NCBI GenBank assembly: GCA_050246945.1
Contig: JBFWVC010000001.1
Span: 62,001-126,000 of the forward strand
Direction of reading: 5' to 3'
DNA length: 64,000 nucleotides
DNA from: JAEUMD01 sp050246945
GTDB taxonomy: Bacteria; Pseudomonadota; Alphaproteobacteria; Rhizobiales; Hyphomicrobiaceae
The notes beneath the pieces were generated by a model. That model made no database searches and was not told where the DNA came from. It was given only the letters and a program-made list of their open reading frames with translations. The translations under genes were made by a program, and so were the position numbers. This document shows, in pieces, positions 1 to 8,167 of this stretch (its first letter is position 1; each line of letters starts with the position of its first letter).

Positions 1-1471
1 GAAGGTCTGAATCCGCACCGGTTCCAGTGCTACGGAACCTCCAAGGCCGGTCAGTTTCAAATCGTAGAAGGTCGGACGCGGCTCCGAGCGTGGTGATCTG
101 CAGCTTCGCGGCGGGATTCGTCGTGCCGATACCGACATTGCCACTACTCTTGATGCGTACTTTTTCATTGATCGAACCAACGCCTCCAGTCTCAATAACA
201 AGATCCCCCGCGCCTTCGGCAATTGCGGCCATCCCCGTGCCGCTACCATAAAATCTGAACGCCCCATAAGTGCCCGAGTGATCCAACCTGATGATCGGAA
301 TCGAAGAGCTGATATCCAAACTCGTCGCCGGACTCGCGGTCCCGATGCCGAGGCGTTTGTTGGGGTTGTCCCAGACGAAGTCGCTGTTGGCGGCGAACGC
401 GCCCGTCGTGCTGTTGCGGAACTGGACTTCGGCCCCAGTGCCGGCCGCGCCCGTCGCGGGCGCATCCGCCGTGCAGTCGATCGCCGTGCCGCCCGCGTTC
501 GCTGCACACCATTTTGTCGCGGTCAGCAATCCGACCTGTGGGTCCGTCTCGGAGCCCGCGCCGCCCATCAAATCCACCCACGCGCCGTTGGCGCGGAGTT
601 TCATCGTGGCGGTCACGGTGTCATAGACCATCAAGCCGTCTGCTGGTGAAGCGATCGCCGTCACCTGCGCTGTCGTCATGCGCGGAGGGAGGAATCCTCT
701 GGTCGCGGAGCTCAGATCCAGAAGGGCCGATGCGGGGACGCTTCCGCCGCCGATGCTCACACCACCATCTTTGTGGAAGAGCAATGCTGTGATGCGAGGA
801 CTGCCATCGGAGTTGCGCCAGGAGAGCTTGTAACCAAAGCTGGTGTCGCCGCCGCCCACTCCGGTGGCGCCCAGAAGAAGGATCTTCTCATTGGCAGTGT
901 TTGTATAAGTGGCGGCTGAATCCTGAAGCGCGAACCTGAGCGCGCCAAATGTGCCTGTTGAATTGAACGAAACGACCCCATCCTGAATGGTCAGTTTGTC
1001 TGTCGGTGAGGCCGTCCCGATGCCAAGGCGATTGTTGGCATCGTCCCAGACGAGGTTGGCATCATCCGCCGCAAATGTTCCCGCGCTACTACGAAACTGA
1101 ACGGCCCCCTCCGTGCTACCCGCAGCAGCGCCCGTGGTCTCTGCGGACTGCAGTCCGACCCAATTCGTCCCGTCGCAAAGTTTCAGGACGTCGTTAGTGT
1201 CATCATAGACCAGCATCCCTTCTTTGACGGTGGATGCGAATAAGGTCGAGGGCGCTGCCTGCGTGCCACCCTGCGATGCAATGAAGCTCACGACCATGTC
1301 GTTCGCACTCGCAAGCGGTGCGGCAGGGCAATCGGCGGAGGCGGGCGTTGCAAGGCATGTTGAGAGAAGAAGCCCCGTCAGCACGGTGATGCACAGGGTC
1401 CGGACGCCCGAGGTGTCTTTGTGGGATTGGCCCCCGAGCGCCCGGACACTATGCACCGTCCCGGACTTCAT
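1..1471 (-). CDS. Exported phage-tail-fibre-like protein (3' end outside window)
   Basis: The frame is open from an ATG at 1471 to the window edge, so the C-terminus is missing. Residues 20-50 look like a Sec signal peptide ending near TPASA before DCPAA. The rest is built of modules typical of tail fibres and related surface proteins: RLGIGTASP appears twice, VGIGTTNPAAKLQI once, and a GFLPPRMTTAQ segment is followed by GLMVYDT and a NGAWVDL-like strand. Two similar blocks (EVQFR...FAA...VWD..N.RLGIGTASP) show internal duplication. The start codon overlaps the stop of the upstream gene (ATGA), so the two are probably translationally coupled. A signal peptide is not usual on a virion protein, so a surface or secreted role is possible; the function is not known to me. 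Confidence 0.75.
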   Translation of the reverse strand, partial: MKSGTVHSVRALGGQSHKDTSGVRTLCITVLTGLLLSTCLATPASADCPAAPLASANDMVVSFIASQGGTQAAPSTLFASTVKEGMLVYDDTNDVLKLCDGTNWVGLQSAETTGAAAGSTEGAVQFRSSAGTFAADDANLVWDDANNRLGIGTASPTDKLTIQDGVVSFNSTGTFGALRFALQDSAATYTNTANEKILLLGATGVGGGDTSFGYKLSWRNSDGSPRITALLFHKDGGVSIGGGSVPASALLDLSSATRGFLPPRMTTAQVTAIASPADGLMVYDTVTATMKLRANGAWVDLMGGAGSETDPQVGLLTATKWCAANAGGTAIDCTADAPATGAAGTGAEVQFRNSTTGAFAANSDFVWDNPNKRLGIGTASPATSLDISSSIPIIRLDHSGTYGAFRFYGSGTGMAAIAEGAGDLVIETGGVGSINEKVRIKSSGNVGIGTTNPAAKLQITTLGAASDLLRFETDRPWRFRSTGTGADSDL

Positions 1472-1830
1472 TCAGCCCCCGGTGTGGGTTTGGTGATGAT
1501 CCATCCCTTCGCAAGCCATGCCTTACCGTCGAACGGGATTTCACCGGTCATCAATTGAGAGAGTTTGGAGTCGAGCGCGGCGACGGCCTCAACCAGACAG
1601 GTCAAAGCCGCGCGATCCTTCGCGGGATCATCGCTTTCAAGGGAATGTCGGGCTTGCTGAAGAGCAAGTGCCACATCGTGCGGACAATCGCTTGTCTGCT
1701 CAGCCGAAGCGTGCGCGCGCGAAAGCGCGAGGTGTGCTGCAACGATAACGGTCAATAGCACCAGTCGTGTAAGGGCTGTGCGCAGGTCAAGTTTCGGGGC
1801 AGTGTCGATGGTGGACGCGAGTACGCTCAA
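1468..1830 (-). CDS. Small exported protein of unknown function
   Basis: About 120 residues. The N-terminus has a hydrophobic stretch (LTRLVLLTVIVAAHLAL) followed by SRAHASA, which looks like a signal peptide with a cleavage site. The mature part is mostly helical in character, with two cysteines and an acidic-lysine stretch, and no recognisable domain. I place the start at the TTG at 1830, which overlaps the TGA of the upstream gene (TTGA); the frame is open back to 1860, but that longer version would overlap the neighbour by 34 bases. Its own stop overlaps the ATG of the tail-fibre-like gene. The tight coupling suggests the three genes are made together. Confidence 0.6.
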   Translation of the reverse strand: MSVLASTIDTAPKLDLRTALTRLVLLTVIVAAHLALSRAHASAEQTSDCPHDVALALQQARHSLESDDPAKDRAALTCLVEAVAALDSKLSQLMTGEIPFDGKAWLAKGWIITKPTPGAE

Positions 1831-2099
1831 GCGCCCTCGCTTCCATCTTCCGCCCACCACCGATTGACCTCGTGATCAGGATTTGTCGCGAGAGGCTCGT
1901 TGACGCGCAGCTCGATCACGGCGCCGGTCGGTATCGCATCGAGTTTCAGGCGGAAGCCTTTGCCGTCCTTGTGTGCCCAGGCAGCGCCGCACGGCATCCA
2001 AAAGTCGCGATCGTTTCCGGAACGCGTGTAGTAGGCAATATGAGACGGCTTGTTATTCGATCTCTTGTCAATATCACGTGCAGTATTCTCTTTGGGCAA
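1827..2099 (-). CDS. Small mobile-element protein, paralogue of 3693-3917
   Basis: A 90-residue protein starting at a TTG with a strong Shine-Dalgarno (TAGGAGGAG) about four bases upstream. Its core matches the protein at 3693-3917: P.H..Y, then W...G.AW.HKD..G..LK.D..P..G.I..RV. I recall short proteins of this pattern beside conjugation genes in alphaproteobacteria, but know no function for them. It opens the minus-strand trio leading into the tail-fibre-like gene, and the AT-rich stretch 2110-2200 upstream is the likely promoter. Confidence 0.7.
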   Translation of the reverse strand: MPKENTARDIDKRSNNKPSHIAYYTRSGNDRDFWMPCGAAWAHKDGKGFRLKLDAIPTGAVIELRVNEPLATNPDHEVNRWWAEDGSEGA

Positions 2100-2207
2100 T
2101 TCTCCTCCTATGTCGCCCGATCATTTTATACATCGCTGATCGTGTAATTCAATTCATCATTATACGTCATTTTCCGTAAGAATGGAAAATTTGAATTCTG
2201 GAGCCGA

Positions 2208-2762
2208 TTAGCTGCTGCGCCGAAGCGACTCCCATCGGCCGTCACGCCACCACACTGGCCGATCATCGATGAGCGGCAGTCCGCCTGTCGCGCCATCTCG
2301 CCACCAGAAGTGAATGCCGGCTTGCAGCCGGTGTTCTTCCTGCTCGATGTCGTAGAGCCATCGGTTGAAGCGCCGGATGGCAGCGCAATTTGTACCGTCC
2401 GGCATCTCGTAGAGCAGCTCTTCGAGCATGCCGTATTTCAGCAGGACATCGTCCCTGTCGTCCGAAGGTCGCGCCATGAAACGCTCAGCCGCTGCCAGCA
2501 TCTCGGCGTAGGCCTGCTTGTAAGCAGCGATTTCCGCGTCCGTAGCGGGTGCCGGTCTGTTGAGCCGCAGCCAGAGCAGCGGCTTCTGCATCTCCCATCG
2601 GTGGTCCATGGCGGCGGACAATTCCGCGCCCAGGAGTTTGAGCGACGGCATCGCGGCCGTCTTCCTTGATGCGACACCGGCCAGGGCCTTTGGAGCACCA
2701 AGGCCCATCACTGCAAGGCCGGATGTCAGGGCCAGCAACATACCTCGCCGGTCAATCATCAC
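2208..2762 (-). CDS. Putative Tat-exported protein of unknown function
   Basis: 184 residues. The N-terminus carries a twin arginine (DRRGMLL) followed by a hydrophobic segment and a likely cleavage site near APKALAG, so export by the Tat system is likely. The mature part is helical and rich in Trp, Met and Arg, with no domain I recognise. It sits 11 bases downstream of another Tat-signal protein of similar size, and the two were probably transcribed together and may be distant paralogues. It belongs to the accessory part of the mobile element. Confidence 0.65.
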   Translation of the reverse strand: MMIDRRGMLLALTSGLAVMGLGAPKALAGVASRKTAAMPSLKLLGAELSAAMDHRWEMQKPLLWLRLNRPAPATDAEIAAYKQAYAEMLAAAERFMARPSDDRDDVLLKYGMLEELLYEMPDGTNCAAIRRFNRWLYDIEQEEHRLQAGIHFWWRDGATGGLPLIDDRPVWWRDGRWESLRRSS

Positions 2763-2773
2763 TCCCCCTCCCT

Positions 2774-3244
2774 TTAAACAGGCAAAGCCTCGATCCGCTT
2801 CTTCTCCTCCCAGTAGCAGGTCGTCCAGGTATCAACTGGCCGCTCGGCCTTGAGCGCGAGCGCTTTCCGTTGGAATGCCACGTCTGCGGGTCTTATGGAA
2901 CGGATCGGGAGAATGCGCTCGATCAGCGTGTCGGTTTTGAAGACAGCATCAAAGAGCCCATCCACGTGCTTCGAAATCTTGAACCGCTCCTCCCACCACG
3001 CGTCACTCCACCTTGGCAGCGCTTTCACGCGGGCCATCAGCTTTCCGCATTGCTCGCCGTGGCGTTGGCGGCGTTCGATTTGGACCGCCAGTTGGGCTGC
3101 AAGGTCTTGCAGTTCAGGGCTTAATGCCTGCGATGCTTCAGAAGGTGTCGCGAGGGTGAGCGGCATCATGGACAGGCACGCGGCTGCTGTGCACGTCCCC
3201 ACAAATTGCCGCCTGTCCAGATCCTTTGCTCGCCGCTTATCCAT
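2774..3244 (-). CDS. Putative Tat-exported protein of unknown function
   Basis: About 156 residues. The ATG at 3244 is chosen because an AAGGAGGGGG Shine-Dalgarno lies seven bases upstream; the frame extends to 3271 without support. The N-terminus DLDRRQFVGT fits a Tat consensus and is followed by a hydrophobic stretch. The mature part is helical with a WSDAWWEERF segment and two later cysteines. It is first in a two-gene unit with 2208-2762. Size and layout suggest a paired secreted factor; the role is unknown. Confidence 0.65.
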   Translation of the reverse strand: MDKRRAKDLDRRQFVGTCTAAACLSMMPLTLATPSEASQALSPELQDLAAQLAVQIERRQRHGEQCGKLMARVKALPRWSDAWWEERFKISKHVDGLFDAVFKTDTLIERILPIRSIRPADVAFQRKALALKAERPVDTWTTCYWEEKKRIEALPV

Positions 3245-3692
3245 CGTAGCCCCCTCCTTGAACAGCTGCATCGAACGGGTTCTTCGCGCCGGTGTCCTTA
3301 CATTCTTGTGGGTCGCAGCCGATTTAGTGCGTTGTTAACCGCGCCATCGCTCACGCATTCATGCAGGCTAGCGCGCAAACGGGGCGGTATCGGTCCGGGA
3401 TCTTGGCAACAGTGCGATTCCCCTCCTTCGCCCGTGGCCTTCTCGTGCCCTACGCGCCGAAATACCCGATGCCGGCCATGGATGATTGGGGCCTAGCCGG
3501 ACCCGCCAGCCGTATCAACGCGGCTCGCTTCCGCACTTCGCTAAAGCTCGTTTGTGCAGCTCCGCCCCTGGTGACAGGCGCGCATGCGCGCGGCGTTTGA
3601 TCCGTCCGCCTATGGGTCCGGCATATCCGGTCCCCATCAAGGCCGGGCAACGGTGTTCGGCCAGAAAATCGAGAAACACCAGGAGTGAAGTT
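3245..3692. other. Divergent intergenic region
   Basis: About 450 bases between the minus-strand Tat gene and the plus-strand small-gene cluster. Several short open frames run through it but none has a convincing start site or protein-like composition. It presumably holds promoters for both directions. I see no clear hairpin or repeat. Confidence 0.4.
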
Positions 3693-3917
3693 ATGAGCAC
3701 TGACCCCAAACCCAACACGAACCGGCCGACGCACGCCATCTACCAGGTGATCGGCGATGACGACAAAGCACGATGGAACCGCGTGGGCTCCGCATGGCTC
3801 CATAAGGATACGCAGGGTGCGAACCTGAAGTTCGACAGCATGCCGATGCATGGGCGCATCGTGATCCGCGTGATCAAAGACATTGAGAACAGCACTGATA
3901 CTCAAGGGGGTGCATAA
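3693..3917 (+). CDS. Small mobile-element protein, paralogue of 1827-2099
   Basis: 74 residues. The ATG at 3693 follows a good ribosome site (AGGAGTGAAG). The core (RPTHAIYQV, W..VGSAWLHKD, G..LKFDSMP.HGRIVIRV) matches the minus-strand protein at 1827-2099 at most conserved positions, so the element carries two copies in opposite orientations on either side of the Tat pair. It leads a run of six short overlapping plus-strand genes. Function unknown. Confidence 0.75.
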   Translation: MSTDPKPNTNRPTHAIYQVIGDDDKARWNRVGSAWLHKDTQGANLKFDSMPMHGRIVIRVIKDIENSTDTQGGA

Positions 3918-4096
3918 TGACCCCCACACGCTTCTCTCACCAAGCGCTCGCCGCCGATGCCTTCGAAGCGCTGATCGAGAACACGATCATCCACACGCAA
4001 GACCTCTATGACCTCGACGGCGAGACGTTTCTTAAAGTCCGTAGCGGCACGGTCGAAACCTTCGATGAATCCTACGCGATCGGGGGCCTGTCATGA
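3917..4096 (+). CDS. Very small hypothetical protein
   Basis: 59 residues, starting at an ATG that overlaps the previous stop (TAATG) and ending in TGA that overlaps the next ATG (ATGA). It is acidic (ALIENTIIHTQDLYDLDGET) and has no recognisable domain. The overlaps at both ends are the main reason to believe it is translated. Confidence 0.6.
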   Translation: MTPTRFSHQALAADAFEALIENTIIHTQDLYDLDGETFLKVRSGTVETFDESYAIGGLS

Positions 4097-4302
4097 GCGA
4101 TGTGACGAACCTTCAACGCGCGGTGTGGGCGGAAACCGCTCTCACCACCTTCCGCGAGGTGACGCGGTGCGACCTCGAAGACGCGCTTGGCGATCTCTTA
4201 GGCGACCTCATGCACTGGGCGGTGTTCTCAAAGTTCGATTTCGAGGCCGCACTGGATCGGGCGCGTGACCACTTCCAGCAGGAGGTGGACGAATGCCGGT
4301 AA
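4093..4302 (+). CDS. Small hypothetical protein
   Basis: 69 residues, ATG overlapping the upstream TGA. It is acidic and probably helical (CDLEDALGDLLGDLMHWAVF, then DFEAALDRARDHFQQEV). Short proteins of this look occur near mobile-element and phage genes, but I know no function. It overlaps the next gene by ten bases, in keeping with one transcript from 3693 to 5607. Confidence 0.6.
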   Translation: MSDVTNLQRAVWAETALTTFREVTRCDLEDALGDLLGDLMHWAVFSKFDFEAALDRARDHFQQEVDECR

Positions 4303-4622
4303 CGACATGCGAAAACTGTGGTGCACTCTATCAGTGGAGCTGGCGCGAAGCCTTCGACAAGTTCGGCTTTGGTGACGGCGACGGCCAGATTGAGACGTAC
4401 CAGGTCGAGGCTGTGCTCCGGCAGGCAGGGTACGACGTAGAAACCCAGCAATGGGGAATCCACAACACCGTCATCACCTCCATCCGCCGCGACGGCAAGG
4501 AACTCATCGGCTACGACAACCCAGGCGTCACCGTCGGATACGATGATCCACGTTGCTACCTGCCCGAGGACATCATCGATCTTCTTGACCGTGAACTGCC
4601 AGACGGGGAGGAGTTTCTATGA
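4293..4622 (+). CDS. Hypothetical protein of the mobile element
   Basis: 109 residues. The start has a CENCGA segment that might be half of a metal-binding knuckle, but no second CxxC follows, so zinc binding is doubtful. The remainder is acidic and aromatic-rich (FDKFGFGDGDGQ, VGYDDPRCYLPEDIIDLLD). It overlaps genes on both sides by a few bases (ATGA at 4619). No family recognised. Confidence 0.6.
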   Translation: MPVTTCENCGALYQWSWREAFDKFGFGDGDGQIETYQVEAVLRQAGYDVETQQWGIHNTVITSIRRDGKELIGYDNPGVTVGYDDPRCYLPEDIIDLLDRELPDGEEFL

Positions 4623-5293
4623 GCGCCTCCTTCGCCATCCCGCCGGTATGGGCCGCTGGAAGCGGCCCTGCCGCGCAGGCACGTCCCGTGCCGCGCCGGA
4701 TACCCAATGAGTTCTATCCAACGCCACCGGAAGCCACGCGTGCGCTTCTCTCGGTCGAGGCCTTCGATGGCCCGATCTGGGAGCCCGCCTGTGGTGACGG
4801 TCGTATCGCAAAGGTCCTTGCGCGCCACGGCTACGCCGTGGTGCCCACGGACCTGAACGCCTACGGGTTCGGCGAAGCGGATGTGGACTTCCTTAAAACC
4901 ACTACGCCGCGCGCGCGGCACATCGTGACCAACCCGCCTTACGGCTGGGGGCTTGCCGACCGCTTCGTTGCGAGGGCGCTCGCGTTTTCGCGTGAGACAG
5001 GCGGCAAGGTCGCCATGCTCCTCAATATGGGATCGCACTGCCATCGCAGAAGAACGCCATGGTGGTGTGATCATCCCCCCGCACGGATCTATGCCGTAGA
5101 CGACATTGTCTGCTGGCCAGAGGACCGCTACGGACCGCCGCCGCGTCATTTCACGAAGCATCGCTATGTCTGGGCCGTCTGGACGCCGGATCATTCGGGT
5201 CCACCGCAATTCTGGTGGCTCTCCGGCGCAGCATTTCGCGCACCCTCTCCTGCATTTCAGTTCAACATTGCCAACAAAAGGAAATACTCATGA
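4619..5293 (+). CDS. Adenine-type DNA methyltransferase-like protein
   Basis: 224 residues with an amino-methyltransferase core: FYPTPPEATRALL near residue 32, an AdoMet-binding EPACGDGR near 55, an acidic PTDLN near 75, and the catalytic NPPY near 108. Proteins of this sort are common in phages and integrative elements, where they protect or mark DNA. The segment after NPPY (CHRRRTPWWCDHPPARIY) is short and odd for the fold, so the recognition part may be trimmed or altered. The ATG overlaps the upstream stop. No restriction enzyme is adjacent, so an orphan methyltransferase is the simplest reading; activity is uncertain. Confidence 0.75.
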   Translation: MSASFAIPPVWAAGSGPAAQARPVPRRIPNEFYPTPPEATRALLSVEAFDGPIWEPACGDGRIAKVLARHGYAVVPTDLNAYGFGEADVDFLKTTTPRARHIVTNPPYGWGLADRFVARALAFSRETGGKVAMLLNMGSHCHRRRTPWWCDHPPARIYAVDDIVCWPEDRYGPPPRHFTKHRYVWAVWTPDHSGPPQFWWLSGAAFRAPSPAFQFNIANKRKYS

Positions 5294-5607
5294 GCAACAT
5301 CAATCACCGCCACACCATAATCAACACCGACACGTTCGACGCGCGCTTCCGACCGATCGCAAACCATATAAATAGCAACGCGTCCGTGGATTTCGGGGGC
5401 GGCGGGTGCCTGTTCGAGACCTATGGCGAGGAACTGGCCTATGTCCGTTCGCACAATCCGCAATGCGTCTGGACGATCATCGATGGCGATGACGGCGAGT
5501 CGCTCATTGTGAGCGGCTATCACTTCGTCAACCGCCTTGGATACATCCTGACCGCCAGGCCGGTGCCGGCAGATGCGCGTTACACGGTTCGCAATTACGA
5601 CGATTAA
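5290..5607 (+). CDS. Small hypothetical protein of the mobile element
   Basis: 105 residues from the ATG at 5290, which overlaps the methyltransferase stop. It contains INTDTFDARFRPIANHI, then CLFETYGEELAYV and VWTIIDGDDGES, and looks like a compact soluble fold. I recall similar small proteins next to conjugation genes in rhizobia and sphingomonads but know no function. It is last in the plus-strand run and is followed by a strong hairpin terminator. Confidence 0.65.
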   Translation: MSNINHRHTIINTDTFDARFRPIANHINSNASVDFGGGGCLFETYGEELAYVRSHNPQCVWTIIDGDDGESLIVSGYHFVNRLGYILTARPVPADARYTVRNYDD

Positions 5608-5616
5608 TGAGCGATA

Positions 5617-5667
5617 GGGTCTGCCACCGCGCTCCCATAAGAGCTCGCAAGGTGGCAGACCCGTTTT
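5617..5667 (+). terminator. Rho-independent terminator with 12-bp stem
   Basis: GGGTCTGCCACC at 5617-5628 pairs perfectly with GGTGGCAGACCC at 5651-5662, followed by GTTTT. It lies ten bases past the end of the plus-strand gene cluster, in the convergent gap with the minus-strand membrane protein. Confidence 0.85.
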
Positions 5668-5672
5668 CCATT

Positions 5673-6311
5673 TCAGTTGATGATAAAGTCGGCCGTCGCC
5701 GCGCCGTTGCGGTAGCCGCGCATGACGCGGCCCGCCATGGCAAGCGCCGCTTCGGGCGTGAGATCAAGGGACTCGCGCGCCGTCGCCTCGCGCAGCTCGC
5801 GCAAGGCCTTGGTCAACTGCACGGCGAGCTTGCGTGCCGTTCCCTCGTTTATGCGCCACGCGATCATGATGGCATCGCCCTCGCTCGTGTGAATGTCGAC
5901 GACATAGCCGTGCTCACGCGTCCGGCGCACCTCGATCGAGCGAAAGATGTTTTGCCTCCATGGAAGATCGCCAGAACGACGATCAAACGGGATGCCGTAC
6001 GGAACATAGACGCTGCCATCCCGACGAAACAGAATCCCGCGTCTCTTCAGGCAACTCTCCGGTGCATCGGAGCAAGTCGCTACGAACCCGATAATGCTGG
6101 CGGCGGGAAGCCAAAGCCATTCCAGGCCATGCCGACCGTCCATCAGAATCGAGATCGAGCAGACAAAGCCGCCAACGAAAAAGATGATCATGATGGCGCT
6201 CGCGTACATCCCGAACTTGCTTTCTTCGCGCCATGCGGCTCCGGCAGACGTGAGCCGGCCCTCGCGGTCATTCATGCGGATGGCTTCGACAAGGGCGGGA
6301 TTAGGCGTCAT
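5673..6311 (-). CDS. Membrane protein of unknown function, coupled to traG
   Basis: 212 residues with two hydrophobic segments (about 37-57 and 64-80; IMIIFFVGGFVCSI and WLWLPAASIIGF) and a soluble C-terminal half that may form a small strand-rich domain. The ATG at 6311 overlaps the end of the coupling-protein gene by 11 bases, so it is the second gene of a traG operon. A role at the transfer membrane complex would fit, but no known Tra or VirB family is recognisable. Confidence 0.65.
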   Translation of the reverse strand: MTPNPALVEAIRMNDREGRLTSAGAAWREESKFGMYASAIMIIFFVGGFVCSISILMDGRHGLEWLWLPAASIIGFVATCSDAPESCLKRRGILFRRDGSVYVPYGIPFDRRSGDLPWRQNIFRSIEVRRTREHGYVVDIHTSEGDAIMIAWRINEGTARKLAVQLTKALRELREATARESLDLTPEAALAMAGRVMRGYRNGAATADFIIN

Positions 6312-7704
6312 GGCTCAACCTCTCCAGATAGATGGGGGGACGGCCCGGCATCAGGATCAGCTGCCGTCCCGTCTCGCGGGAAAAAAGCGTCGTGATCTCA
6401 TTCGGATCGAGCAGGCGGGTGGAGCGGATATGCTCGCGCACCCCGTCATCGCCATGCGCCATGGCAGCGCCTGAGACGCGTACATCCTGCCGTTCGATCA
6501 CCTGGCAGCTCCCGAGCATCTTCGAGAGGTGCTCGGTGGTCGTCAGATCCGCATTGCCGAACGCCTGCACGATGCCGGCATTGCCAAGAAACGTCTCCCA
6601 CGCCTTCGAATAGTTGGTCTTGAGTTGGGTCAGGTCCTGGAGGACCGGCCAGAGCTTCACGCCAAATCCGGCCATAAGGCCCGCAGCCGTCGCGACCGAG
6701 CGCATATGGCCGAGGGTCGAGAATTCCTCCAGAACGAACCACACGGGCAGTTTCCCGCGTGGGATGGGGCGGCGTTCAATAGCGACGAGCGCCTGCTGGA
6801 TGACGAGCCGCAGCCACCGGTAATGCGTGCCCATGCGCATGCCGGGGAGAACGAGGTAGATCGTGGTTTTGCCTGCGGACAATTCCGACAACTGGAAATC
6901 CGAGCGCTCCATGATGGGCACCACATCATCCAGCGGCGCGGTCTGCTCCTGCGCGGTCGATAGGATGCCCTGCAACTCGCGCCCGCCGGATTCCTTCTTG
7001 CCGAGGAATGAAGCCCCGATGTTCGCCACGATCCCGTCGAACGCCGATGACTCGGTCATATCTGTAAAGAGCTTGTCCAGCTCAGCTGGTGTGGCGTTGA
7101 GCAGTCCTCGCACCTCACGCATGGTGGGCGCGCTTGTCGTGGCGATCAGATGGAGGGTGATCCCCCGAACAAGGTTCTTGGCGGAATCCGTCCAGTGGGG
7201 ATCGCGCTGATTGCTGATGATCAGGGCATCGGCGATCAGTGCGGCATCCGCCGCTACATGATCGGCGCGTCCCTGCCCGAGCTCCGCGAACGGGTTGTGG
7301 CAGGACGAATGCGGGACAACCTCCCCGAAGGGATCGAGGACGAAAACGCGCTGCCCCAGCCTCGTCCGATGCGCGGCCGTCGCCCGCGCAAGCTCACCCT
7401 TTGGGTCGAGCACGATGCAGGAGCCCGGGTAGCGCTTCAGGTTCGGAATCAGGACCGTTGACGACTTGCCGGCGCGCGCACCGGCAATCGTGATCATATG
7501 CCGATCATCGGCGCGGCCGATCATACGTCCTTGCCAATGCCCCAGGAGAACCTCGCCGGCCTTCCAGTCCCAGGGCTTCCCGAGCTGCCACGGATGTCCC
7601 CACGCGGCCGATGGGGCCTTCTCGTGTCGGCCGGCAATGCCGGAGCCGCGTGGGGGAAACTGATCCGAATGCATGCGCGCGCCATTCCAGAAAATCGAGA
7701 GCAT
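6301..7704 (-). CDS. traG: Type IV coupling protein, TraG/VirD4 family
   Basis: About 467 residues (457 if the ATG at 7674 is used; neither start has a clear ribosome site). A Walker A motif GARAGKSS lies at about 75-82, LDPKGELA at 99-106, and a Walker B strand VWFVLEEFSTLGH at about 321. These are the hallmarks of the ATPase that docks relaxase-DNA complexes onto a type IV channel at the inner membrane. The protein is shorter than classical VirD4 and lacks clear N-terminal transmembrane helices, as in the short TraG forms of alphaproteobacterial elements. It diverges from mobC and the relaxase across a gap that probably contains oriT. Confidence 0.92.
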   Translation of the reverse strand: MLSIFWNGARMHSDQFPPRGSGIAGRHEKAPSAAWGHPWQLGKPWDWKAGEVLLGHWQGRMIGRADDRHMITIAGARAGKSSTVLIPNLKRYPGSCIVLDPKGELARATAAHRTRLGQRVFVLDPFGEVVPHSSCHNPFAELGQGRADHVAADAALIADALIISNQRDPHWTDSAKNLVRGITLHLIATTSAPTMREVRGLLNATPAELDKLFTDMTESSAFDGIVANIGASFLGKKESGGRELQGILSTAQEQTAPLDDVVPIMERSDFQLSELSAGKTTIYLVLPGMRMGTHYRWLRLVIQQALVAIERRPIPRGKLPVWFVLEEFSTLGHMRSVATAAGLMAGFGVKLWPVLQDLTQLKTNYSKAWETFLGNAGIVQAFGNADLTTTEHLSKMLGSCQVIERQDVRVSGAAMAHGDDGVREHIRSTRLLDPNEITTLFSRETGRQLILMPGRPPIYLERLSHDA

Positions 7705-7928
7705 GCATCCGTTATGAATAATTCGGTCGAGGCCGTAAACGTGACGCCAGGCAATCGCAAAACGCGCCGCGTTACGCCATGTGATGCGATGTTCGGTTGA
7801 GATTTTCCGAAATTATTTTCGTCATCCTTTTGTTTGCGCCCTTTAGCCCATCCTTTCGTCCCGACCCAGGTGATCGGCTGGCCGCCGCAGCAAGCGGGCG
7901 GTCAAGGAAGCCGCGCAAACGCGCCGGC

Positions 7929-7960
7929 TCCCGCGCATGCGGGTGTATCCTTGACGGGTG
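7929..7960 (+). other. Candidate oriT / nic region
   Basis: A five-base-pair hairpin CCCGC-GCAT-GCGGG (7929-7942) is followed at once by TGTATCCTTG. Origins used by MOBP-type relaxases have an inverted repeat just upstream of a TATCCTG-like nick site, so this resembles one with one extra T. The evidence is layout plus a short motif only. Confidence 0.25.
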
Positions 7961-8167
7961 CGCGCAAGGCGGCACGCTCGCCCTGGTGGGGGCAAAAAAT
8001 TCACCTGAAAAAATGTTACGGCATGTGGCGCGGGTTTTCTCGAAGCGCGGAAATGCGTGCCTATGAGCGATATTGCGGAAAATAAAAAACTTGGGAATAA
8101 AACAAGGGCTGCGGATTCAACAACCAATGATGGAACTGTAGCGTTAGAGCTTGGGGTAGCGAGATGT

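Noticed and set aside
3361..3929. Several overlapping short frames near 3.4-3.9 kb
   Set aside because: They contradict the well-supported small gene at 3693-3917 and have no start signals.
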